A DNA stretch of 29,096 nt. It comes from a virus. Numbering within the stretch: the first letter of the stretch is position 1; each line of letters starts with the position of its first letter. Location of the stretch: positions 1 to 29,096 of IMG/VR virus record IMGVR_UViG_3300044825_001342, one strand, 5' to 3'. A program made the position numbers and the translations under genes. This document shows positions 16,121-24,475 of the stretch, in pieces. The notes below the pieces were generated by a model that did not search any database, was not told the DNA's origin, and saw nothing but the letters and a program-made list of their open reading frames with translations.

Positions 16121-19100
16121 GCAGCGGCGGCAAGCAGACGACGGGATACCGCTACTTTCTCGGCCTGCACATGGGCATCTGCGCGGGCCCTGTCGACGCG
16201 CTGCTGGAGATCCGCGCGGGCGACCGAACGGCGTGGTCCGGCACGGTCACCGTCAGCGGCGGCATCGACATCAACGCGCCGGAGCTCTTCGGCGGCGAGA
16301 CGCGCGAGGGCGGGCTTGTGGGCCGCCTCGACGTGATGATGGGCGAGCCAACGCAGGCACCGAACGCCTACCTCGCGCAGACGCAGGGCATGCCGCAGCC
16401 GGCCTACCGCGGCATCATGGGCGTCGTCTACCGCAAGGGCCAGGTGTCGGCGAACAACCCGTACATCAAGCCGTGGTCCCTGAAGATCCGCCGCATCCTG
16501 CAGGGCTGGCGCGGCGCGGCGCCGTGGTACTCGGCGAAGGCCGAGATCGCGCTGGCCAGCGGCGACAAGGCCATGAACCCGGCGCATATCGTCTACGAGT
16601 GCCTGACGAACGAGGACTGGGGCATGGGCTACTCGTCGACCATCGTCGACGACGGCAGCTTCAGGGCGGCCGCCGACGCCTTCCACGCCGAGGGTCTGGG
16701 CCTGTGCATGCAGTGGCTACGCCAGCAGTCGATCGAGACCTTCATTCAGTCCGTCGCGGACCACGCCGGCGCCGTCGTCGGCCAGGACCGCAGGACCGGG
16801 CTCTTCGTCATGCGCCTGATCCGCGGCGGCTACACGGTGGCGAGCCTGCCGCTGTTCAGCCCGTCGAACGTCGTCGCGATCGACGACTTCCAGCGCCCCA
16901 GCGTGGTGGAGAGCGTGAACGAGGTCGTCGTGCGCTTCGACGAGCTGTCGACCGGCAAGGAAGGGTCGGTCACCGTGCAGAACCTGGCGAACATCCAGGC
17001 GCAGGGCGGCGTCGTGAGCCAGTCGAAGGCCTACCCCGGCCTGCCGACCGCCGAGCTGGCGATCCGCACGGCGCTGCGCGACCTGAAGACCGTCTCGACG
17101 CCGCTGGCCAAAGTGCGGATGCGCGCGAACCGCGACGCCTACGCGCTGCTGCCCGGCGACATGATCCGCCTGACGTGGCCCGACCTGAAGCTGGTCGACC
17201 TGCCGCTGCGCGTGCTGCAGGTGTCCGCCGGCGACCTGACGCGCGGCGAGATCACGATCGAGGCCGCGGAGGACGCCTTCGACCTGCCGGCGAACGCCTA
17301 CGCGACGCAACCCGAGGTCGGCTGGCAGGACCCCGTGAGCGACCCCGCGGCGGCCACCACCGGCACGCTGACCGAGGCACCCTACTGGCTGCTGACGCGC
17401 GCACTCGGCGCCGCGGAGGCCGCCGCAGTCGACCCGCTGTCGGGCTACGTCATGGCCTACGCCGCGCGACCGTCGGCGGACGCCATCGCCTACAAGCTGA
17501 AGGTCTTCGACGGCACCAGCTACCAGGCCGCGGACACCGGCGACTGGTGCCCGTCCGGCACGCTGGCGACCAGCATCGGGCCGACGGCCACGAGCGCCAC
17601 GCTGCAGCTATCGGCCGACCTGAGCCTGGTCGCGGCCGGCACCTACGCGGCAATCGGCACCGAGTGGGTGCGCATCGACGCCGTGAACGCGGCGGCCGGG
17701 ACGCTCACCATCGGCCGCGGCGTCATGGACTCGGTGCCGCAGACGCACGCCGCCGGCGCCCGCGTCTTCTTCGTCGACGGCTTCGAAGCGCGCGACACGA
17801 CGGAGCGCCTCGACGGCGCCACGGTGCAGGCGAAGCTGATCACGCAGACGCCCGCCGGCAACCTCGCCGAGGGCTCCGCGCCGACGCTGTCCGTCGTGCT
17901 CGACCAGCGCGCGGCCAGGCCGTACCCGCCCGGGCGACTGCGGATCAACGGCAACGCCTACCCGGCGTCCGTGGTGGCCGACAAGCTCACCGTGAGCTGG
18001 GCGCACCGCGACCGGCTGCTGCAGAACCTGCAGGGCGACGAGAGCGGCGACATCGGGCCAGAGGCCGGCACGACCTACTCGCTGCGCGTGCTCGACGGCG
18101 CGGCCGTGGTTGCCTCGGCGACCGGCCTGACCGGCACGAGCTGGGAATCGCCGATCCTGCCGACGGCCGCCTACACGGTCGAGGTCTGGAGCGTCCGCGG
18201 CGGGCTCGAGTCGCGCCAGCGCGCCACGCACGTCGTCAACCTGGCCGGCACCGACCTGGTCGGCTGGAACCGCAAGTGGGGCGCACGCTGGAGCGGCTCG
18301 TGGGGCGGGCCAGCGCCTGCGGCACTCATCGACGTGCCCATCACCATCGGCGGCACGCCGGCATCCGGCACGGTCTACACCATCACGATCGACGGCGCCC
18401 CCTTCACTTACACCGCGGCCGGCGGCAACACGACCTCGGACGTGGCGGCCGGCCTGGCGGCAGAGCTCGCGGCGGGCGGCATCGCCGTCGCGGTCTCCGG
18501 GCCCGTGGTCACGGTCACCGTGCCCGCCGGAACGGTCGTCACGTCGACGACAGCGCCGGCAGGGGAGAGCGCCACCACCGGCACCACGCAGACGGCCACG
18601 CCAGCCGGCACGGCCACGCGCGACACCTACCGCGTGCGCCTCGACATGGTGACGCCAGGCACGTGGTCGACGCCAGTGGGCACGGTCTACGGCGTGCGCT
18701 TCGGCGCCTCGGACGGCGCGCTCTCCAGCTACACGGCCACGGCCGACCGCGCCGACGCCGACGCCCACTACTTCCTGCTGCAGGGCATGGTCGCCGCCTT
18801 CGCGGCCAGCGGAGACGACGCCGACAACTGGACCGGCACCCTCGACTGGCCGAACCGCGTCGCCATCTTCCAGGGCCCGCCCGGCGTGGACATGCGGATG
18901 CATGGCGTGCAGGGCTCGACCGCCGTCGTGGTCAACTGGGACCGCACGCCGGCGACCACCGGCGCGGCGCGCGCGCAGATCTCGACCGTCACCATCGGCG
19001 GCACCGGTGCGGCCGGGCTGACCTACACGGCCGTCGTCGGCGGCGTGACGTTCACCCACAACGCCACGGGCGGCGGCGGCGTCAACGCGGCGGCAACCGC

Positions 19101-21285
19101 GCTGGCGGCGCTGATCGACGCGCACGCCACCTATGCGGCGACGGCTGTCGGCCCCGTGGTGACGATCACCGGCCAGGCCGGCGTGCCATTCTCGGTGGCG
19201 GTGACGGTGACGAAGACCGGCGAGACGGCCACGCCAGCCGTGCCGACCACGGACGCCCCGGCCAGGGCGCAGACGATCGAGCCGAGCGCCACGCGAGCCA
19301 CGGCGAACGTCGACGCGCGCGCCGGCGGCGTGCTCGTGAAAAGGCTGAACAGCCCGGCCGGGACCTTCACCACGCCGTCGAAGCTGATCTGGCGCGACGG
19401 CACGACGACGCGGGCGCTGGACTTCTCGACCGGGAACGCCTTCGCGGCCACCGACGCCGTGATCGACGACACCGGCATGACGCTGGGCGCGGACGGGAAC
19501 GGACCCTACGGCGCCGCCGCGGCGTTCCTGGCCGGCCTGGGCGTGTTCCGCGCGATCCGCTGGCAGGGCGACGGGGCGCCGGCGCGCGTGATCGCGCACG
19601 AGCTGCCGGGCGGCCCGGCGATGGCGATCGTCGCCAGCGACGAGGCCGGCGCCGACCGGCTGCTGCGCCTGATCTGGATCGACGGCGGCAGCAACCGCTG
19701 GGGCGTCCCAATGCCGTCCAGCGGAGGCGCGGCCGCTGTCGACGACGGCGCAGCGCCCTACATCAATCTGTGGAACACCACGGACCTGAGCCTGGCGCCG
19801 CGGCTGAACCGGGCCGGCGCGTCCTATGCGGCCTTCGTGTTCGGCACCAGCAGCAGCTCGGCCGGCAACGTCGCGTCAGGCACCTACACCGGCAACGGCA
19901 GCACGTCCGGGCCGGCGCAGACGCTGGGCTTCCGGCCCGCGCTGCTGATCGTGCGCGCGGGGTCCGGCGTCACGGCGAAGACCTTCGTCACCGGGCACAT
20001 GCTCGACGGCAAGGCGGACACGCACTGGTTCCTCGACGAGACCGGCGGCGGGCCGACCGGGACGACGGCCCTCGTGGAGCTGACCGCGACCGGCTTCCGA
20101 CCCACCGCCAACAGCGTGCACGTGAACGCCAGCGGGCAGGGCTACATCTACTGGGCGCTGCGCAGCGACCCGAAGGTCGGCGGCCCGTGGGCCTCCGACG
20201 GCTGGGCCGCCAGGCCCGTGATCGAGTTCGGCGGCAAGGTCCTCGCCACCGACACCGGCACGCGCGGCGGCATCAAGAGCGCGATCTCGCGCCTCTACGA
20301 GTCCGCCGACGACGGAGCGACGTGGACGCTGGCCTACGAGGGAGTGCGCCCGGCGGCCGGGGCCTCGTTCCCGCACCTCGACTTTGTCGTCGGCGGCGCC
20401 CGCGTGGCCTACATCATCGACGGCGAGAGCGACATGACCTCGTCAGGGCTCGAGTACCAGGCCCTGAGGGCGACGGAGAACTCCGGCTTCATCAGCTTCA
20501 CCGGCTACCCGAAGAACGGCAGCCAGACCGTGCACGTGCGCGCCGCGCACTGCGACGGGACGACCATCACGGCCATCGGCGTCGAGCCGTTCAATGGCGG
20601 CCAGCCGGCGGCGAACCTCTACGTCTACACGTCCACGGACGGCATCGCCTTCACCCAGGTCGGCCAGGCGCAGCAGTCTGGAAGCGACCCCAACGTCCTG
20701 AGCGGCTCCGGCACCGGCACCTTCGTGTCGAGCACCTTCCGCTACGGCTGTTCGCTGCGCAAGATCTCCGGCCGCTGGTTCCTGACCAGCGACAAGGCGA
20801 TCTACTACACCGACACGGCGAACGCCACGACCGGGTGGCTGCGCTGCCCGACCGGCCTGAACGAGGGCGCCACGAACCCGCCGCCGGCCATCGTCGGCTT
20901 TCAGCAGGTCGGCTCCAAGCTCGTCGCGTGGAAGGCGAACATCGGCGTCGGCGCGGACAGCCTGAACGCCGCCTACAGCAGCGACAACGGCGCGACGTGG
21001 ACCGCGCTCCGGCCAGCGCCCCTGACATCCGCGATCGAGCGCCTCGGCCTCGGCTGGGTCTTCGGCGGCACCCTGCACGTCGTCGAGCAGCAGAGCGGCG
21101 ACATCCTGCGGTGCACCGACCCGGCCGGCACGTGGACGCGCACCACGCCGACAGGCGTCAAGCACATCAAGCGGGTGCTCGTCACCGCGTCGAGCGTGCT
21201 GGTTTCAGACCAGCCGGACGGCGCCGCCATGACAATCCGCCGGTCCACCGACGGCGTGACATTCGCCACCACCACCGGGATCTGA
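16117..21285 (+). CDS. gpJ-like tail tip/central fibre protein, multi-domain, 1722 aa
   Basis: Starts in an ATGA overlap. Residues 1-400 form the hub-type core of phage tail-tip proteins (YRYFLGLHMGICAGPVDALL, NPAHIVYECLTNEDWGMGYS, ALLPGDMIRLTWPDLKLVDL). About 603-710 is fibronectin-like (LTVSWAHRD, TTYSLRVLDG, AYTVEVWSVRGG). Around 738-835 and 958-1055 lie two diverged copies of one Thr/Ala-rich module, with a possible third between them. Residues 1242-1352 resemble a fibre tip module (YTGNGSTSGPAQTLGFRPAL). From 1385 to the end, four Asp-box motifs (SADDGATW, TSTDGIAF, SSDNGATW, RSTDGVTF) suggest a sialidase-type propeller. In lambda gpJ the C-terminus binds the receptor; here the C-terminal modules are the likely host-recognition part. 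Catalytic sialidase residues cannot be confirmed. Confidence 0.88.
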   Translation: MSSGGKQTTGYRYFLGLHMGICAGPVDALLEIRAGDRTAWSGTVTVSGGIDINAPELFGGETREGGLVGRLDVMMGEPTQAPNAYLAQTQGMPQPAYRGIMGVVYRKGQVSANNPYIKPWSLKIRRILQGWRGAAPWYSAKAEIALASGDKAMNPAHIVYECLTNEDWGMGYSSTIVDDGSFRAAADAFHAEGLGLCMQWLRQQSIETFIQSVADHAGAVVGQDRRTGLFVMRLIRGGYTVASLPLFSPSNVVAIDDFQRPSVVESVNEVVVRFDELSTGKEGSVTVQNLANIQAQGGVVSQSKAYPGLPTAELAIRTALRDLKTVSTPLAKVRMRANRDAYALLPGDMIRLTWPDLKLVDLPLRVLQVSAGDLTRGEITIEAAEDAFDLPANAYATQPEVGWQDPVSDPAAATTGTLTEAPYWLLTRALGAAEAAAVDPLSGYVMAYAARPSADAIAYKLKVFDGTSYQAADTGDWCPSGTLATSIGPTATSATLQLSADLSLVAAGTYAAIGTEWVRIDAVNAAAGTLTIGRGVMDSVPQTHAAGARVFFVDGFEARDTTERLDGATVQAKLITQTPAGNLAEGSAPTLSVVLDQRAARPYPPGRLRINGNAYPASVVADKLTVSWAHRDRLLQNLQGDESGDIGPEAGTTYSLRVLDGAAVVASATGLTGTSWESPILPTAAYTVEVWSVRGGLESRQRATHVVNLAGTDLVGWNRKWGARWSGSWGGPAPAALIDVPITIGGTPASGTVYTITIDGAPFTYTAAGGNTTSDVAAGLAAELAAGGIAVAVSGPVVTVTVPAGTVVTSTTAPAGESATTGTTQTATPAGTATRDTYRVRLDMVTPGTWSTPVGTVYGVRFGASDGALSSYTATADRADADAHYFLLQGMVAAFAASGDDADNWTGTLDWPNRVAIFQGPPGVDMRMHGVQGSTAVVVNWDRTPATTGAARAQISTVTIGGTGAAGLTYTAVVGGVTFTHNATGGGGVNAAATALAALIDAHATYAATAVGPVVTITGQAGVPFSVAVTVTKTGETATPAVPTTDAPARAQTIEPSATRATANVDARAGGVLVKRLNSPAGTFTTPSKLIWRDGTTTRALDFSTGNAFAATDAVIDDTGMTLGADGNGPYGAAAAFLAGLGVFRAIRWQGDGAPARVIAHELPGGPAMAIVASDEAGADRLLRLIWIDGGSNRWGVPMPSSGGAAAVDDGAAPYINLWNTTDLSLAPRLNRAGASYAAFVFGTSSSSAGNVASGTYTGNGSTSGPAQTLGFRPALLIVRAGSGVTAKTFVTGHMLDGKADTHWFLDETGGGPTGTTALVELTATGFRPTANSVHVNASGQGYIYWALRSDPKVGGPWASDGWAARPVIEFGGKVLATDTGTRGGIKSAISRLYESADDGATWTLAYEGVRPAAGASFPHLDFVVGGARVAYIIDGESDMTSSGLEYQALRATENSGFISFTGYPKNGSQTVHVRAAHCDGTTITAIGVEPFNGGQPAANLYVYTSTDGIAFTQVGQAQQSGSDPNVLSGSGTGTFVSSTFRYGCSLRKISGRWFLTSDKAIYYTDTANATTGWLRCPTGLNEGATNPPPAIVGFQQVGSKLVAWKANIGVGADSLNAAYSSDNGATWTALRPAPLTSAIERLGLGWVFGGTLHVVEQQSGDILRCTDPAGTWTRTTPTGVKHIKRVLVTASSVLVSDQPDGAAMTIRRSTDGVTFATTTGI
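18328..19280 (+). repeat. Repeated domain inside the gpJ-like gene
   Basis: Codons from 18328 (ITIGGTPASGTVYTITIDGA, then PFTYTAAGG and PVVTVTVPAG) and from 18988 (VTIGGTGAAGLTYTAVVGGV, then TFTHNATGG and PVVTITGQAG) encode two diverged copies of a unit of about 90 residues. The segment between them (GTVYGVRFGASDG to RVAIFQGPPG) may be a third, weaker copy. Confidence 0.65.
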
Positions 21286-21287
21286 CC

Positions 21288-22001
21288 ATGCCAGCAGCGC
21301 AACCGAACCTCGGCCTCTATTCCGGCTTCGCCGACCTCGAGGACAACTGGGGCGACGAACTGAACGCCGCCCTGCGCGTGCTCGACTGGGCGGTGATGCC
21401 GCGCGTGCTCGACCGCGACCTGGCCACGCCACCCGGCAGCCCGGCAAACGGCGACGCCTACATCGTCGCGGCCAGCCCGACCGGCGCATGGTCCGGCCTG
21501 GCCACCAGGCTGGTGCGCTGGAGCTCGCAGACCGGCGCCTGGGACGCCGTAACGGCGAAGCGCGGCTGGGAAGTGTGGGTCGAGGACGAGGGCGCCCGCG
21601 TGCGCTTCGACGGCACCGCATGGGCGCCGATCGGGATCGCGGCCATCTCAGGCCTGCAGGCCGCGCTCGACGCGAAGGCCGGCTTCACGGTGCCCTACAC
21701 CGCGCAGACCGGCACGACGTACACGCTCGCCCTGGCCGACGCCGCCACGGTCGTCAGGGCCAGCAACGCCAGCGCTATCACCATCACCGTGCCGGCGAAC
21801 GCCTCGGCGGCGTTCCCGACCGGCTCCGTCGTGACGATCCGCCAGGCGGGCGCAGGCCAGATCACGCTATCGGCGGCCGGCGGCGTGACGATCAACATCC
21901 CGACCGGCTTCGCGGCGAAGACCGGGCGCCAGGGCGCGACGATCGCGATTCACAAGGTCGGCACCGACACCTGGGACCTGACCGGCGACCTGGGAGTCTG
22001 A
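21288..22001 (+). CDS. Tail fibre protein with DUF2793-like N-terminus
   Basis: A 237-residue protein whose ATG is two bases after the previous stop. Residues 8-110 match the DUF2793-type phage domain (LEDNWGDELNAALRVLDWAV, TPPGSPANGDAYIVAASPTG, WEVWVEDEGARVRFDGTAWA). A short LQAALDAKAG linker follows. The C-terminal domain (ITITVPANASAAFPTGSVVT, ITLSAAGG, GATIAIHKVGTDTWDLTGDL) is a common tail-fibre tip fold. A much longer open frame runs upstream across the gpJ-like gene but is an out-of-frame shadow. It is probably a receptor-contact fibre attached to the tip. Confidence 0.85.
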   Translation: MPAAQPNLGLYSGFADLEDNWGDELNAALRVLDWAVMPRVLDRDLATPPGSPANGDAYIVAASPTGAWSGLATRLVRWSSQTGAWDAVTAKRGWEVWVEDEGARVRFDGTAWAPIGIAAISGLQAALDAKAGFTVPYTAQTGTTYTLALADAATVVRASNASAITITVPANASAAFPTGSVVTIRQAGAGQITLSAAGGVTINIPTGFAAKTGRQGATIAIHKVGTDTWDLTGDLGV

Positions 22002-22002
22002 C

Positions 22003-22758
22003 ATGCGAGGCGCATTCGCCCTAGCGGTCATTGCGTCCGCGATTCGCGTGGCGGCCGGCAGCGACCCCGACTTCGACAAGGTCGAGCTGCTGCTGCACTG
22101 CGACGGCGCAGACGGCGGGTCGACGTTCACCGACTCCAGCAGCAACGCGCGGCACGTTACGCCGCTGTTCGTCACCACCGAGGCGGAGAGCCCGAAGTTC
22201 GGCGCCGCGGCGGCGTACTTCATCCTCGGGAAGCTGGAGTGGGATAACACGCCGTTCGTCATGACCGGCGACTTCTGCTGGGAGTTTGAATACAACCCGA
22301 CGACGCACCCGACCAGCGGCACCGGCGCCGCGAGCATGTTCATGCTGTTCCACCAGCGCAACGGCAGCGACTCGACGCGCGTCTTCCTGGGCTACGCCGA
22401 CTGGACCGGCATCACCAGCGGCCCCGGCCTTTGGTTCCAGATCGACTCCGGCGGCAGCGCCGTGCAGCTCGTCGCGAACGGCGCGCTCTCGACCACCGCC
22501 TACTCGCACATCGCCGTGACCCGCAGCGGCAACGTCTTCAGGCTGTTCGTCAACGGCGTCAAGGTAGACGAGGACACCGTCTCTATCACCTACCCGAACC
22601 CGGGCGGGAACCTCGTCATTGGCCAGGGCTGGGGCGGCAACTTCGCGCAGCCCGTCGGCGCGCGCATGGATGAGATCCGCGTCACCAAGGGCGCCGCACG
22701 CTACACCGCAGACTTCACCAGGCCGACGGCGCCGCACCCGGACACCGGGCCAGCCTGA
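22003..22758 (+). CDS. LamG/concanavalin-like phage tail protein
   Basis: A 251-residue protein and the last gene of the rightward operon. The opening 19 residues (MRGAFALAVIASAIRVAAG) are hydrophobic and could be a signal or anchor. The rest is a jelly-roll pattern: VELLLHCDGADGGSTFTDSS, SHIAVTRSGNVFRLFVNGVK and MDEIRVTKGAARYTADFTRP are classic LamG/laminin-type strands. Such domains bind carbohydrates or proteins; in phage they occur on fibres and accessory tail proteins. It follows the DUF2793 fibre gene and converges with the leftward operon, ending 28 bases before it. Confidence 0.85.
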   Translation: MRGAFALAVIASAIRVAAGSDPDFDKVELLLHCDGADGGSTFTDSSSNARHVTPLFVTTEAESPKFGAAAAYFILGKLEWDNTPFVMTGDFCWEFEYNPTTHPTSGTGAASMFMLFHQRNGSDSTRVFLGYADWTGITSGPGLWFQIDSGGSAVQLVANGALSTTAYSHIAVTRSGNVFRLFVNGVKVDEDTVSITYPNPGGNLVIGQGWGGNFAQPVGARMDEIRVTKGAARYTADFTRPTAPHPDTGPA

Positions 22759-22786
22759 CCGTGGCGACGCAGCCGCTTGAGGCCGC

Positions 22787-23212
22787 TCACCGGCGCAGCC
22801 GCGCCCGTGTCTGTGCGGCCCAGGCCGCGGCTACTTCGCGCCGCGCCTCGGCCTTGAAGAAGACGTAGGTGTCGAACTTCTTGTGGCACCCGACGGCGCC
22901 AGGCTCATCCGCGCAGAGCGGGAAGAGCTCGAGGTCCGACGCCTTGATGCCGCGCCCAAGCGCCGGCCCGTGCGCGGCCTGGGACCGGCCACGCTTGCCG
23001 CAGGCGATGCACGGCAGCGCGGCCACGAGGCGTCGGTAGGCCTCGTCGCGCACCGGCGCGTCCTTCGGGCGCTGGCAGACCATTTTCCCGGCGTCGGGAG
23101 AATGGTCGGCGCGCACCACCGGACGCGGGCGCGGGGTGTAGTCGATCACCTTCGCCGGACGCGGAGGAGGCGCCTTCGCGCGCAGCGGGACGCGGCGCCG
23201 GAGAGACGACAT
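22787..23212 (-). CDS. HNH-fold zinc protein, Ref/DUF1364-like recombination nuclease
   Basis: A 141-residue protein with a basic N-terminus (SSLRRRVPLRAKAPPPRPAK). Residues 68-114 carry a zinc/HNH layout: CIAC (68-71), AAH81, GRGIKASD (87-93), LC100, and GCHKKFD (108-114). This resembles phage HNH-type proteins of the DUF1364 / DUF968 / Ref kind, and P1 Ref is a RecA-dependent nuclease. It is the promoter-distal gene of an operon encoding Bet, an exonuclease and SSB, so a recombination-linked role fits. The exact subfamily is uncertain. Confidence 0.72.
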   Translation of the reverse strand: MSSLRRRVPLRAKAPPPRPAKVIDYTPRPRPVVRADHSPDAGKMVCQRPKDAPVRDEAYRRLVAALPCIACGKRGRSQAAHGPALGRGIKASDLELFPLCADEPGAVGCHKKFDTYVFFKAEARREVAAAWAAQTRARLRR

Positions 23213-23228
23213 TCAGGCCCCGCGCCCG

Positions 23229-23339
23229 TCAGGGTTCGTCATCGTCATCACCCCGACTGATCGTCACCGCCGCCATTGCCATGATGCCGAAGATGGCTCC
23301 GACGACCATGCCGACGAAGAAGACAGCGACGCCGCTCAC
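23229..23339 (-). CDS. 36-residue single-helix membrane peptide
   Basis: A very short ORF starting at GTG 23339, in a GTGA overlap with the stop of the preceding gene. Residues 4-27 (VAVFFVGMVVGAIFGIMAMA and flanks) form one hydrophobic helix, and the C-terminus is acidic (SRGDDDDEP). The coupled overlap and good hydrophobicity argue that it is translated. A longer frame upstream is out-of-phase shadow of the neighbouring gene. The function is unknown; small phage membrane peptides may act in superinfection exclusion or lysis control, but nothing here shows that. Confidence 0.6.
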   Translation of the reverse strand: MSGVAVFFVGMVVGAIFGIMAMAAVTISRGDDDDEP

Positions 23340-23563
23340 GACCTGCCGCCCTTCTTCTTCGGCAGCTCGGCGGCGGCCTTCAGGTGCTGATCGACGGCCG
23401 GCCGATACCACTGGATGCTGCCGGGCGTGTTCATGACCGGCGGCAGCCAGGCCGGCCACTTGTTCGCGGCGCGCGCGCGATTCACGGCGGCGCGGATCGA
23501 GGCTTCGGTGCGGCCCAGCACGCGGGCCATGTCGTGCACGTAGAGGACTTGGGCTTCGGTCAC
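23336..23563 (-). CDS. Small helix-turn-helix protein, AlpA/excisionase-like
   Basis: A 75-residue protein starting at GTG 23563, preceded by AAGGAG in the end of the upstream gene (start two bases after that gene's TGA). LYVHDMARVLGRTEASIRAA (7-26) is a winged-helix/HTH_17-type DNA-binding segment, followed by AVDQHLKAAAELPKKKGGRS with a basic tail. This size and layout are usual for excisionase-like or AlpA-type regulators in phages. It may be a transcriptional regulator or recombination directionality factor, but there is no integrase in view to decide. Confidence 0.65.
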   Translation of the reverse strand: MTEAQVLYVHDMARVLGRTEASIRAAVNRARAANKWPAWLPPVMNTPGSIQWYRPAVDQHLKAAAELPKKKGGRS

Positions 23564-23564
23564 T

Positions 23565-23813
23565 TCATGACTCCTTCGGGGTGGTTGAACCTGTCGGCAC
23601 GTCACCCGGGCGGATTGCCTCTTCCAGCGCCCTCGTCTTGGCCACGAGCTCGGCCGCACGCGCGGCCGAGCGCTCCTCGACCGCCGCCTTCACGGCGACA
23701 GAAAACGCCTTCGCGCGGTACTCAGCGACGGCCGCGAAGAGGCGAGCGCTGAAGCTGTAGGGCGCCTCGGGCCTGGCGCCGACGATTGACCTGTTGCGGT
23801 TTGTTCTTGCCAT
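23565..23813 (-). CDS. Hypothetical helical protein
   Basis: An 82-residue protein starting at ATG 23813 ten bases after the SSB stop. The first 20 residues are basic (MARTNRNRSIVGARPEAPYS); the middle is a long Ala-rich helix (LFAAVAEYRAKAFSVAVKAA then VEERSAARAAELVAKTRALE). I recognise no family. Its stop lies two bases before the next GTG, which uses the AAGGAG inside this gene as ribosome site, so the two are translationally linked. Confidence 0.65.
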   Translation of the reverse strand: MARTNRNRSIVGARPEAPYSFSARLFAAVAEYRAKAFSVAVKAAVEERSAARAAELVAKTRALEEAIRPGDVPTGSTTPKES

Positions 23814-23822
23814 GGCCGTGCC

Positions 23823-24269
23823 CTAGAACGGGATGTCGTCGTCCATGTCATCGAACCCGCCGCCGGTCTTCGGCGCGGGCCTCGACGCAGGCGCAGCGGC
23901 GCGCGGAGCCGGAGCCGGAGCCGGAGCACGCTGCTCGCCGCCGCCGCTGTCGGCCTTCGATCCGGCGAACTGCAGATCGTCGACGCGCGCGACCAGCTTC
24001 ACGCCGCTGCTGCCGTCGCGCTTCTCGTAGGTCTCGACGTGGGCGTCGCTGGCGACAATGAACAACTGCGCGCCCTTCAGCAGGTGCTCGACCAGCTTCT
24101 CGCCACGCTCGCCCCACAGGGAGAACTCGACCCACTGCGACGGCTGCCGGCCGTCCTCGCCCTTGCGGCCATAGTTGAACGCGGCGGAGAACGAGGTCAC
24201 GACCTGCCCCGACTGGGTGTAGCGTGTCTCGGCATCACGGCCGAGGCGAACGAGTCCGATCAGCTTCAC
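23823..24269 (-). CDS. ssb: Single-stranded DNA-binding protein
   Basis: A 148-residue SSB. The GTG start at 24269 is set by a GTGA overlap with the previous stop and a GGGAGG site seven bases upstream; longer frames are not supported. Residues 1-108 form the OB-fold (VKLIGLVRLGRDAETRYTQS, FSAAFNYGRKGEDGRQPSQW, VEFSLWGERGEKLVEHLLKG). The linker is Ala/Pro-rich, encoded by a small hexanucleotide repeat, and the C-terminus is the acidic tip DDDIPF that recruits partner enzymes. It coats phage ssDNA during replication and Bet-mediated annealing. Confidence 0.93.
   Translation of the reverse strand: MKLIGLVRLGRDAETRYTQSGQVVTSFSAAFNYGRKGEDGRQPSQWVEFSLWGERGEKLVEHLLKGAQLFIVASDAHVETYEKRDGSSGVKLVARVDDLQFAGSKADSGGGEQRAPAPAPAPRAAAPASRPAPKTGGGFDDMDDDIPF
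23905..23928. repeat. Hexanucleotide repeat in the SSB linker
   Basis: Three GGAGCC units and one GGAGCA lie head to tail, encoding the APAPAPA part of the SSB linker on the minus strand. Copy-number change would only alter linker length. Confidence 0.8.
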
Positions 24270-24475
24270 TTCGAGCCTCCCTTCGTGATGACCTTCGCGG
24301 GATCCTTGCCGACGACGAGCACCAGCGGCGCGCCGATCAGCGAGGCCGCGGCGCGCTCGGCGTGCCACTGCGAGCTGTAGCCCTGGGCGCCGTCGGCGAC
24401 GATGCGGCCATTGCGGGCCTTGAGGCGCCAGCGCCAGGCGCCGGCGGCGTCTTCGTAGATGTGGAACTTGAGCAT
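24266..24475 (-). CDS. DUF1508-like small protein
   Basis: A 69-residue protein starting at ATG 24475 in an ATGA overlap with the previous gene. It reads MLKFHIYEDAAGAWRWRLKA and GAQGYSSQWHAERAAASLIG, matching the DUF1508 (YegP-type) pattern of a beta-hairpin with a W-R-W-R-L motif and a helix. The domain's role is unknown. The same frame is open upstream through the preceding gene, and a G7 run before the overlap could allow a -1 frameshift fusion (see findings). Confidence 0.75.
   Translation of the reverse strand: MLKFHIYEDAAGAWRWRLKARNGRIVADGAQGYSSQWHAERAAASLIGAPLVLVVGKDPAKVITKGGSK

Noticed and set aside
17608-19599. A 663-codon minus-strand open frame inside the gpJ-like gene
   Set aside because: Composition is Arg/Ala/Gly/Asp low-complexity with no recognisable domain, opposite to a well-supported gene; typical antisense shadow at this GC.
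16110-22001. A 1963-codon open frame overlapping the gpJ-like gene
   Set aside because: Its first 1725 codons are Arg/Gly/His-rich, out of phase with a clear multi-domain protein. It is a GC-rich shadow; only the end (from 21288) is a real gene.
20000-22758. Fibre genes checked for a diversity-generating retroelement (template and variable repeats)
   Set aside because: No reverse transcriptase gene and no near-identical repeat pair were seen in the window.
23905-23928. Short tandem repeat considered as a CRISPR or phase-variable tract
   Set aside because: Only four hexamer units with no spacers, and the change would keep frame within the SSB linker.
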